Origin: Terriglobia bacterium | GTDB taxonomy: Bacteria > Acidobacteriota > Terriglobia > Terriglobales > Acidobacteriaceae | Assembly (NCBI GenBank): GCA_020072585.1 | Contig: JAIQGL010000029.1 | Span: forward strand, 124,001 to 188,000 | DNA: 64,000 nucleotides | Direction of reading: 5' to 3' | Shown here: one piece after another, positions 45,453-53,080 of the stretch | How the letters are laid out: every line of letters starts with the position of its first letter | Position numbering within the stretch: the first letter of the stretch is position 1 | Position numbers and translations under genes: made by a program | Notes under the pieces: model-generated | The model's database searches: none | What the model saw: only the letters and a program-made list of their open reading frames with translations | Told to the model about the DNA's origin: nothing

Positions 45453-46856
45453 TCAGCTATCCGATTTTCCTTCACCATCTGAACGGAAATACAATATATA
45501 GCCGTTCAGATCGCGAATTCCGAATTCGCGGCCTCCATACGGAGGATTCCAGAAATCCGTCACGAACTCGATGGTTTCAGAAGCTGCCTCCGAGTTGTCG
45601 ACCGCTTCTTGCGTCGCCGCAATCTGCCGTGATTTCAATACTTCGTACAGCCTATCCACGCTTTCCAGGTAAAACCACAGCGTCACATCGTGCTTATCCT
45701 GCTTTCCGCCCAGACTGAGCATGAATTGCGCCTTTCCCAGTTGTAGCATGCCCCAGTCCGGCTTGCCCCGCTCCGGATACCGCCCCATCTCTTGGAAGCC
45801 GAGCGCGACGTACCAGTCAAGCGTCTCTGCGATGTCAGAAACGCGGAGCATGGGAATGATCTTTGTCACCGACTTTGCCAGGTCTGCAACATTCCTGCAC
45901 GATCCGTCCTTCTGCGGTCGTTTCGATTTGGCCGTCGCAAGCGCCCAGCCCTTGCTGGGCTTTGCACCCGCCGCTTGCAGGCGTCGTGCCGCTTCGGCAT
46001 CGCCGCGCATCATGGCCGCAGCAAGCGCGGTATGGCCGCTGAGGTCCTCCGCTTCGAGGTCGGCGCCCAACTCGATCAGTAGGTCCAGCAGATCGTACCG
46101 CTTCAAGCCGGCGGCAAATTGCAGCGCGGTCTGCCCGCCTTCAAAGCGCGACATTCTTCGCTCAAGTGCCCGGGGATTTTCTTTGACAACGCGGCGAACC
46201 AGTTCTGAATCGCCTACAGAAATCGCAGAGAAAATGTGATGACGCGCGCCGCGTTCCACCAGAAGCGCGGCCACTTCCGGTTTGTCGCCGTGTGAACCGC
46301 CAGCCTCATGATAGAAGGTTGCCCAGCCGATGGCGTCAAGCTTATGCACGTCGCCAACGCCTTGCGGATCGCCCCCCGCATTCAGCAGAGCACGCACAAT
46401 TTCCAGGTTTCGATTGGCAGCGGCCCAGTGCAGGGGATAGGTGTTATCTCCGTTTTCTCTCGCGTTCGGATCAGCGCCATGCTTGAGCAGCAACTCTATT
46501 GCTTCCAGGTGCCCGCTCTGGGCAGCGGTGTGAAGACCCGTCCAACCCGGATACTCTCCGGCGGGGTTGTCGATCCGCGCCAGGCCCGGATCGCCGGCCA
46601 GCAAGCCGCGCAACGCTTTGACGTCGCCCTGGGCACAGGCAGTGAAAAACAATGTTGCGTTGCCGGGCTGCCGCCGCTTATCGATCTCAGCTTTCAGCGC
46701 CCGCCAGTTGGAGAAGCCGTGGTCTTGCGCTACGGCCAGCTGTGCAGCGGCTAACTTTGCACCGGGGTTGGAGCGACGCAACTCCAGCAACCGCTCTTTG
46801 GCAAGTTTTTTCAGGTATTCGAGCGAAGCACGCTCAGGGAGTGTTGACTTTGACAT
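45453..46856 (-). CDS. Ankyrin-repeat protein fused to a VOC domain
   Basis: A 467-residue fusion. The first 60 residues are a helical lead. Ankyrin repeats run from about 65 to 310, including GWTGLHTAAQSGHLEAIELLLKHGADPN and TALQFAAGLKRYDLLDLLIELGADLEAEDL. From about 335 a VOC domain follows: SVTKIIPMLRVSDIAETLDWYVALGF, WGMLQLGKAQFMLS, and the end REFGIRDLNGYILYF. Ankyrins bind proteins and VOC domains bind small molecules, so a sensing or resistance role is plausible but unproven. A good AAGGAAGGCGTCT site precedes the ATG. Confidence 0.85.
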   Translation of the reverse strand: MSKSTLPERASLEYLKKLAKERLLELRRSNPGAKLAAAQLAVAQDHGFSNWRALKAEIDKRRQPGNATLFFTACAQGDVKALRGLLAGDPGLARIDNPAGEYPGWTGLHTAAQSGHLEAIELLLKHGADPNARENGDNTYPLHWAAANRNLEIVRALLNAGGDPQGVGDVHKLDAIGWATFYHEAGGSHGDKPEVAALLVERGARHHIFSAISVGDSELVRRVVKENPRALERRMSRFEGGQTALQFAAGLKRYDLLDLLIELGADLEAEDLSGHTALAAAMMRGDAEAARRLQAAGAKPSKGWALATAKSKRPQKDGSCRNVADLAKSVTKIIPMLRVSDIAETLDWYVALGFQEMGRYPERGKPDWGMLQLGKAQFMLSLGGKQDKHDVTLWFYLESVDRLYEVLKSRQIAATQEAVDNSEAASETIEFVTDFWNPPYGGREFGIRDLNGYILYFRSDGEGKSDS

Positions 46857-47137
46857 AGACGCCTTCCTTCCATCTCTTGCCCGGCGTCCGCATCTCTCGG
46901 GCTGGAAGTCAGGGTCTCTGACTATTGTGAAATTTCTAAAGCGGTGGGTTCAACCCTTTACGCGGACGGTAGGCCGCCTTTCGGCCTTGCGGAAAATTGT
47001 ACCGTAATGCCGGCAGGATTGTCGTGCTGATTCTCAGGGAGTTCGCGAAGAGAGTCGCGCGAATGATTCGGTCTGCAATTTCAATCTTTCGCGCGGATTG
47101 ACGCGAATGAACGCAGATCAATCAGGGTGGTTTCAAA

Positions 47138-47791
47138 TTACTCGAACTGCTTCTTGAACTCGGCCATCTGCTGCTTCAATTCCGCGACTTCTGCCTGTAG
47201 AGTTGCGACCTGTGCTTCCAGGTGCGCGACGCGCTCGTTGTCGTCGGCAACACTTCCGGAAGAAGCCAATTCTGCTGGGGGTTCCCATGCTTCCACATCG
47301 CCGGAGAGCAGATGCGCGTAGCGGATTTCTTTTGTGCCGGGGCGGCGGCCAAGAGCTTTGGCCAGCGGCGGCTCGCGACGCATGAGCTGCTGAAGTCCGG
47401 AGAGAACCTCATCCAGGTCTTCAAAGCGATGCATGCGTTCGGTGCGTCCGCGCAACTCGCCGGGCGTTTGCGGGCCGCGCAGCAACAGTACGCACAGAAT
47501 GGCCGTTTCCGGCCGGGTAAAGTTGAACACCTCCTGTAGCCGGTGTTCGTACTTGGTCACGCGTCCGTCCGCGCCGCTGGCTGGGCCGGCCAGGCGCTTA
47601 TCGCTCAGGTTCCGCAATGCCAGCCGGACCGTTTCTTCGTCAAAGTTCGTAACCGGCTCGCGATTATTTTTTTGATTGCAGGCGTTGACCAGCGCGTTCA
47701 GGGAGAGTGGATAGTAATCCGGCGTGGTGATGTCTTTTTCCACCAGCGCGCCAAGCACCCGGGCTTCAGCGGGATTAAGAATAATGTTCAC
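47138..47791 (-). CDS. YceH-family protein (DUF480)
   Basis: A 217-residue protein. It starts NIILNPAEARVLGALVEKDITTPDYYPLSLNALVNACNQKNNREPV, the strongly conserved beginning of the YceH family with two winged-helix domains. TAILCVLLLRGPQTPGELRGRTERMHRF marks the second domain. The last 35 residues form a coiled coil (VAHLEAQVATLQAEVAELKQQ). The role is unknown in most bacteria; winged helices suggest nucleic-acid or partner binding. The GTG start at 47791 lacks a clear ribosome site. Confidence 0.9.
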   Translation of the reverse strand: MNIILNPAEARVLGALVEKDITTPDYYPLSLNALVNACNQKNNREPVTNFDEETVRLALRNLSDKRLAGPASGADGRVTKYEHRLQEVFNFTRPETAILCVLLLRGPQTPGELRGRTERMHRFEDLDEVLSGLQQLMRREPPLAKALGRRPGTKEIRYAHLLSGDVEAWEPPAELASSGSVADDNERVAHLEAQVATLQAEVAELKQQMAEFKKQFE

Positions 47792-47843
47792 GATAACAAT
47801 TTATCAGGAGCCCGGTTCTGGTTCATCGTGAGCTTGCTGTGTT

Positions 47844-48572
47844 TTAAAGAGCGGCCAGGTGTCGAATCGCGTCCTCATTGATAATCGTCCAGACGGAGCC
47901 TTTCGTGGTGATCCATCGCTTTTCCCGGAATTCCCGCAAGGTCCTGGACGTTGTTTCCCGCGTTGTTCCTATCGACTGGGCTATTTCCTCGTGAGTCATG
48001 GTCACTCGAATCCGTACCGGGAGCGTATCTTTGTTCCGAGTCGCAAGCGGACATTCCGCCCAATGAAGAACGAGCCGGGCGAACCTTTCTGATACGGTGC
48101 GGGAAAGGCCAAAGCAGCGCACGGAGGCGTAAGCTTCTTTGCAATCGCGGCTGAGCTGGCCCGCGATAATCTGGCCCAGCCATCCTGAGGTTTTCAGCAA
48201 ATGAAGAAAAGGAATTTTCGCCAGGAAATCAGCATGACAGGGTTCCAGCGCTTCAACCGTAGATTCATGGGCCGCACCTGTCATAACCGCCGAGAGACCA
48301 AGAATCATACCGGGGCCGACCACTCTCATAAGAGCTGTCCTGCCGGTACCCGAAATCATGGATTCTTTGGCCCGACCGGTACGCAAGAGGAATATTCCCG
48401 TTGCAGGCTGCCCTTCCACGAAGAACATGCCGCCTTTGGGGAAAAAGACAGAAAGAGCTCCTGCTTCCAGTTCGACGTGGTCCCGGTCTACCAACCCCTG
48501 CGAAGCGAGGCCCTCAAACCATTTACCGTCCGATGAATTCCGACGTAATTGCAGTCCGCCATTGACTTGCAT
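47844..48572 (-). CDS. Crp/Fnr-family transcription regulator
   Basis: A 242-residue protein. It has a cNMP-binding-type beta barrel (FFPKGGMFFVEGQPATGIFLLRTGRAKES), a long dimer helix, and a C-terminal winged helix-turn-helix with MTHEEIAQSIGTTRETTSRTLREFREKRWI, very typical of Crp/Fnr DNA readers. No Fnr-type N-terminal cysteine cluster is visible, so oxygen sensing by an iron-sulfur cluster is unlikely. The ATG at 48572 has AAGGAGGGG just upstream, better than the GTG at 48590. It points away from korA, about 555 bases off, and may regulate it. Confidence 0.88.
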   Translation of the reverse strand: MQVNGGLQLRRNSSDGKWFEGLASQGLVDRDHVELEAGALSVFFPKGGMFFVEGQPATGIFLLRTGRAKESMISGTGRTALMRVVGPGMILGLSAVMTGAAHESTVEALEPCHADFLAKIPFLHLLKTSGWLGQIIAGQLSRDCKEAYASVRCFGLSRTVSERFARLVLHWAECPLATRNKDTLPVRIRVTMTHEEIAQSIGTTRETTSRTLREFREKRWITTKGSVWTIINEDAIRHLAAL

Positions 48573-49127
48573 GAAACCCCTCCTTGGCACATCGCATTTA
48601 AGGAATCATATGCCTTCGCAAGTTCACTTTTGGACTCGTCAGCCAACCTAATCAAAATTTTAGAATTGAACCATGATCAGGATTCCAAGTGCGTCCTGGC
48701 CGGATGTCGCGGTTAAGACCGTATATCCTTAGTTTCCCAGAACCATCTTGCGCACGGCCATGGGATGGAGCACGGTCTTCAATACAAAGAATGACGGGGC
48801 TGCGGTTTCTCCACCGGGTTCACTAAGAACCAGATTTGGATGCGTCCAGACGAAAAGGCATAAATTGACTCTTAAGGTTAGAGCAGAAGGACCTGCGCAA
48901 AGTTGTACACGTTGTATTTTTTGTCGATTCGAACTATGCGGAATCCCGAGCCGTCAGGGCAAAATTCGCTTTTCTTTCAGGCCGGTTCGCCTGTACACCC
49001 GTCGCCGCGCGGGCTCGCTGGCTGCATAAAGGGGCTATGTGATGCCCATCACTGCTTTATAATGAATATTTCCCCCATTCTGGTTAAAAGCCGTTAATTT
49101 GAGGGGTATCCGCAGGAAAAGAGACGA
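48573..49127. other. Intergenic region between crp-like gene and korA
   Basis: About 555 bases without a convincing gene. It probably carries the divergent promoters of the regulator and the korAB operon. There are AT-rich stretches near 48600-48670 and 49065-49100. I found no clear Crp/Fnr-type TGTGA-N6-TCACA site by eye. A frame at 48748-49029 looks non-coding (many Arg and Cys, no ribosome site). Confidence 0.4.
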
Positions 49128-51002
49128 ATGGCCACCACAATCGAACTCGGAGTACAGGCAAAAGCGGCGCTTACGCCACAACCAGGCCGCAAGATCAATG
49201 ATTTCAGCATACAAGTGGCTACGGTGAACGGTTCAGGTTCACAGTCAGCCAATACGGTGCTGCTGCGCAGCATCTTTCAGATGGGGGTACCGGTTTCCGG
49301 CAAGAACCTGTTCCCATCGAACATTGCCGGGCTGCCGACGTGGTACACCATCCGCGCCAGCAAGCACGGATACATTGCGCGCAAAAAGGAAATCGATTTC
49401 CTGGTGGCGATGAACGCCGAAACCGCCCAGGAAGACGTGATGTCCCTGGCGCCCGGCGCTGCTTGCGTTTATGACGAACCGCTGAACCTCTCCGGCCTGC
49501 GCAAGGACATTACGTTCTACCCCGTTCCGTTTGACAAGCTGGTGGTGACGGTTTGCCCGGAAGCGAAGCTGCGCCGGCTGGTCAAAAACATGATCTACGT
49601 GGGCGTGGTGGACGCTCTGCTCGGCATTGAGAAGGAAGAGTCAGAGAAGGCGCTGGTCAAACACTTTGCCACAAAGAAAAAAGCGGCTGAGCTAAACACC
49701 GCCGCCATCCGCGCCGGATATGACTATGCGCTGGCCACCTTCACCAAGAAGGACCCGTTCTGGGTGGAGCGCATGAATGAGAACCAGGGCAAGATCATTG
49801 TTGACGGCAATGCCGCCGCGGCCCTGGGCTGCATGTTCGCCGGCGTCACGGTGGTGACGTGGTATCCAATTACGCCCTCCAGTTCTCTGGTGGAAACGCT
49901 GATCGACTACTTGAAGGAGCATCGCATCGGTCCCGATGGCAAGGCGACCTTTGCCGTGGTGCAGGCGGAAGACGAGCTTGCCGCAGTCGGCATGGTACTG
50001 GGCGCGGGCTGGGCGGGCGCACGGTCCATGACCTCAACTTCAGGTCCGGGCATTTCACTCATGGCGGAGTTCGTGGGTCTGGGCTATTACGCTGAGCTTC
50101 CCGGGGTGATCTTTGACATTCAGCGCGTTGGGCCTTCCACGGGGCTGCCTACGCGCACCATGCAGGGCGACCTTCTCTGCTGCGCCTTCCTCTCTCATGG
50201 CGATACCAGGCATATTCTGTTGCTGCCCTCGTCCGTGGAAGAGTGCTTCAGCATGGCCATTGAAGCGTTTGACCTGGCCGAACAATTCCAGACGCCGGTT
50301 TTTGTGCTCTCAGACCTTGATCTGGGAATGAACAACTGGATGGCGCATCCGTTCAAGTATCCGGAAAAGCCAATCGCGCGCGGCAAGGTGCTGGACGAAG
50401 AAGATTTGAAGAAGCTAGGGAGCTTTGCCCGTTATAAAGACGTTGATGGCGACGGTATTCCATACCGCACGCTGCCGGGAACCGATCATCCTGCCGCGGC
50501 TTATTTCACGCGCGGCAGCGGACACAATGAAAAAGCGCAGTACAGCGAACGCCCAAATGACTACGTGAATAATATGGACCGGCTGGCGCGTAAGTTTGAT
50601 ACCGCGCGCAAGTTTGTTCCCGCGCCGGTTGCGGAGGTCAGCGGTACATCGAAGACCGGCATCATCGCTTTTGGCACCACGCACTGGGCGATGACCGAGT
50701 CTTGCGACCAGCTTCTGCGCGAGCACAACATTGCCGCGGATTATCTCCGGCTGCGCGCCTATCCGTTTAGCCAGGACGTGCATGACTTCATCAAGAACCA
50801 TGACCGCGTTTATGTAGTGGAGCAGAACCGTGACGCGCAGATGTTCCAGCTGATCAAGCTCGATATCGCCGCCGACCAGGTGACCAAATTGCGCAGCGTG
50901 GTCCACTACAACGGGCTGCCCATTGACGCACGCTCCGTCACCGACGCAATCGTTTCTCAGGAGGCCGTTTCTCAGCAGACCAGTTCCCAGGAGGCCAAGT
51001 AA
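49128..51002 (+). CDS. korA: 2-oxoacid:ferredoxin oxidoreductase, fused gamma-alpha subunit
   Basis: A 624-residue subunit. The first 190 residues form the gamma domain (NDFSIQVATVNGSGSQSANTVLLRSI), then the alpha domain with DGNAAAALGCMFAGVTVVTWYPITPSSS, EDELAAVGMVLGAGWAGARSMTSTSGPG and a late RLRAYPF pyrimidine-binding region. Together with KorB it oxidatively decarboxylates a 2-oxoacid, most likely 2-oxoglutarate, passing electrons to ferredoxin and making the CoA thioester. It could instead act on another oxoacid. No ferredoxin delta subunit is adjacent. The start has GGAAAAGAGACGA upstream, and the stop overlaps the korB ATG (TAATG). Confidence 0.93.
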   Translation: MATTIELGVQAKAALTPQPGRKINDFSIQVATVNGSGSQSANTVLLRSIFQMGVPVSGKNLFPSNIAGLPTWYTIRASKHGYIARKKEIDFLVAMNAETAQEDVMSLAPGAACVYDEPLNLSGLRKDITFYPVPFDKLVVTVCPEAKLRRLVKNMIYVGVVDALLGIEKEESEKALVKHFATKKKAAELNTAAIRAGYDYALATFTKKDPFWVERMNENQGKIIVDGNAAAALGCMFAGVTVVTWYPITPSSSLVETLIDYLKEHRIGPDGKATFAVVQAEDELAAVGMVLGAGWAGARSMTSTSGPGISLMAEFVGLGYYAELPGVIFDIQRVGPSTGLPTRTMQGDLLCCAFLSHGDTRHILLLPSSVEECFSMAIEAFDLAEQFQTPVFVLSDLDLGMNNWMAHPFKYPEKPIARGKVLDEEDLKKLGSFARYKDVDGDGIPYRTLPGTDHPAAAYFTRGSGHNEKAQYSERPNDYVNNMDRLARKFDTARKFVPAPVAEVSGTSKTGIIAFGTTHWAMTESCDQLLREHNIAADYLRLRAYPFSQDVHDFIKNHDRVYVVEQNRDAQMFQLIKLDIAADQVTKLRSVVHYNGLPIDARSVTDAIVSQEAVSQQTSSQEAK

Positions 51003-52060
51003 TGTCCGCAGGTACCACTCCAACGCCTGCCCCGGCTGCGGGGCCAAAGACGAACCATATTGGCCTGACCGTGCTCGACTATCGCGGCGGCAAGACCACG
51101 CTGTGCGCGGGCTGCGGCCACAACGCAATTACTGAGCGCATTATTGACGCCATGTATGAGATGGGCGTGAAGCCGGAGAACCTGGCCAAACTTTCCGGCA
51201 TTGGATGCTCGTCGAAGAGTCCGGCATACTTTGCGAACCGGGCGCACGGCTTCAATTCCGTGCACGGGCGCATGCCGTCCGTGGCGACGGGTGTGGCGCT
51301 GGCCAACCAGAAGCTGCTGCTGATCGGCGTTTCCGGAGACGGCGATACGGCCTCGATCGGGATCGGGCAATTTATCCACCTGATGCGGCGCAACCTGCCC
51401 ATCATCTACATCATTGAAGACAACGGCGTCTATGGCCTGACAAAGGGGCAATTCTCGGCCACGGCGGACCTGGGATCGAAACTCAAGACCGGCGTGATCA
51501 ATACTATGCCGCCGATTGATACCTGCGCGCTCGCCATACAGCTGGGGGCGACGTTCGTGGCGCGGTCGTTCTCCGGCGACAAGAAACAGTTGCTGAATCT
51601 GCTGAAAGCGGCCATCGCGCATCGCGGCACGGTGATGATTGACGTGATCTCGCCCTGCGTTACGTTCAATGATCATGATGGCTCCACCAAGTCCTACAAG
51701 TATTCAAAAGACCATGAAGAGCCGATCCAGGACGTAGGCTTTGTGCCCAGCTTTGAAAATATTGACGTGGATTACGATCCAGGCACTACGGCGAGCGTGC
51801 GCATGCATGACGGTTCGCATCTGCAACTCCGCAAGCTGGACCGCGACTACGACGCCACGGACAAAGTGGGCGCACTGCGCCTGCTGGCCGAGTCACACGA
51901 AAAAGGCGAGATGCTGACGGGCGTCTTCTATGTGAACACCACGGCGCCCAGCTTTATTGAACAGCTCAACCTGACGGACCAGTCACTGGCACGGATGCCG
52001 GAAGCGCTGACACGCCCTTCACGCCAGACGCTGGATGAGATCATGGAAGAGCTGAGGTAA
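51002..52060 (+). CDS. korB: 2-oxoacid:ferredoxin oxidoreductase beta subunit
   Basis: A 352-residue thiamine-pyrophosphate-binding subunit. TTLCAGCGHNAITERII carries the TPP-proximal cysteines, ASGIGCSSKSPAYF-like GIGCSSKSPAYF the next Cys, VSGDGDTASIGIGQFIHL the GDG Mg-TPP motif, and IYIIEDNGVYGLTKGQFSAT the second half of the site. These match the KorB/OorB group. One-base overlap with korA (TAATG) makes equal synthesis likely. The C-terminal 90 residues (from about DLRKLDRDYD) look like the usual short extension. Confidence 0.93.
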   Translation: MSAGTTPTPAPAAGPKTNHIGLTVLDYRGGKTTLCAGCGHNAITERIIDAMYEMGVKPENLAKLSGIGCSSKSPAYFANRAHGFNSVHGRMPSVATGVALANQKLLLIGVSGDGDTASIGIGQFIHLMRRNLPIIYIIEDNGVYGLTKGQFSATADLGSKLKTGVINTMPPIDTCALAIQLGATFVARSFSGDKKQLLNLLKAAIAHRGTVMIDVISPCVTFNDHDGSTKSYKYSKDHEEPIQDVGFVPSFENIDVDYDPGTTASVRMHDGSHLQLRKLDRDYDATDKVGALRLLAESHEKGEMLTGVFYVNTTAPSFIEQLNLTDQSLARMPEALTRPSRQTLDEIMEELR

Positions 52061-52067
52061 ACGGATT

Positions 52068-52133
52068 TGGTAAATGGGTAAATTGGTAATTGGGTAAATG
52101 TGCAGGGGAATCTGCCTACTCAATTACCAATTT
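52068..52133. repeat. GGTAAAT-type tandem repeat forming an inverted repeat after korB
   Basis: Several tandem units of the type GGTAAAT(T) run from 52068 to about 52098, followed by CAATTACCAATTT at about 52121-52133. AAATTGGTAATTG and CAATTACCAATTT form a 13-pair stem and TTTTGTTT follows, so it may terminate korAB. A second cluster of similar units occurs just after ftsQ (54376-54412). Confidence 0.6.
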
Positions 52134-52163
52134 TGTTTAGCAGCTTTCTTTACGCGGCTTTCT

Positions 52164-52343
52164 TTACGCAACCCGTGAGTCGTCCTTCTTGTTGTTCTGG
52201 TTTTCGTTTTGATCCTTGCCCGGGCCCTGGTCGGCTTCCATCTCCGGTTCTTTCGTTTCAGGGTCAATACCGCGAGAGGGATTTTCCTTCTCGGGCTTCT
52301 TCTTGTCTTCGTTGCGCTCTTCCTGGTCCGTGGGTTGTTTCAT
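52164..52343 (-). CDS. Small acidic hydrophilic protein
   Basis: A 59-residue frame, MKQPTDQEERNEDKKKPEKE, then SRGIDPETKEPEMEADQGPG and a Lys/Asn/Asp-rich tail. The composition (Glu, Lys, Asp, Gln, Asn and Pro, no Cys or Trp) is that of a disordered, stress-type small protein and not of random non-coding DNA in this genome. There is no obvious ribosome site before the ATG, so confidence is moderate. It is convergent with korB, separated by the repeat hairpin. Confidence 0.5.
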   Translation of the reverse strand: MKQPTDQEERNEDKKKPEKENPSRGIDPETKEPEMEADQGPGKDQNENQNNKKDDSRVA

Positions 52344-52528
52344 GTGATGGCTGATGTCGTCTTGCAGGAAAACCGTTGCCTGCCAAACTCTTTAGCCACT
52401 TTTCCGGGGCCACGATATTTTCGGCGGTTGACTTTCGTTTTATGTTCGCTATAATAAGGCATTATTTTAGTTGGATTGCCTGCTTCCCTGATAGCCGCAA
52501 GCAAACTAAAAATCCGAGCGAGTGAAAA

Positions 52529-52834
52529 ATGTCTGATCAGAAGCGAAAAACCAATCAGTATTCCGGCGTTGCGCGTAAAGTGGAGGAGATCATGGCAGGA
52601 ATCGCAAAGCAGATGCCGAGTCTTTCTCCCAACGACCAACGCATAGTAGAGCGGGCGGTGAAGGTTCTGGCGAGGAACACCCGGGCGGGAGTGGAGCGGC
52701 TGGCCATTCTGCACCTGCTTGGGACCAATGAAGCCGTGCCGGGGACCATGCTGTATCGCCTTTGCAGCAAGCGTCTCGACAGGCGCGTTCGCGAGTTGCA
52801 GTCCGATTGGCATGGATATACGCCGCTGGATTGA
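52529..52834 (+). CDS. Small hypothetical protein
   Basis: A 101-residue basic, mostly helical protein containing ARKVEEIMAGIAKQMPSLS and RIVERAVKVLARNTRAGVERLAIL, and ending RRVRELQSDWHGYTPLD. A GAGTGAAAA lies before the ATG, a weak ribosome site. I recognise no domain; the basic surface could bind nucleic acid. It lies about 250 bases before ftsQ on the same strand, where many bacteria have mur genes. It has no resemblance to them. Confidence 0.5.
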   Translation: MSDQKRKTNQYSGVARKVEEIMAGIAKQMPSLSPNDQRIVERAVKVLARNTRAGVERLAILHLLGTNEAVPGTMLYRLCSKRLDRRVRELQSDWHGYTPLD

Positions 52835-53080
52835 GACGCGTCCAGACGGTCTCTCCCACACCGTCTACGGCTGGGCAGGATTCAAGCAATGGCAGGCACA
52901 CCAGATGCTCCACGATGGGGAAGAAAACCAGCCCAGCTTGAAACGCGTAATGTGACCGAACCAGCTACTCCCCTGCAAACCCGAAAAAAAACGGTATCAC
53001 CCTAAAATTCTGGTAACAAAAAGGAAAGAAACCGGATATATTAATTTGTGCTGGCGCACAACTCCGTCGACCGCGGCATA

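Noticed and set aside
46936-47121. 61-residue leftward frame between the ankyrin-VOC and YceH genes
   Set aside because: It consists of a CGCG-rich low-complexity phrase common in intergenic DNA, with no ribosome site.
48748-49029. 93-residue frame upstream of korA
   Set aside because: No ribosome site, and a Cys/Arg-rich translation. The region is better explained as divergent promoters.
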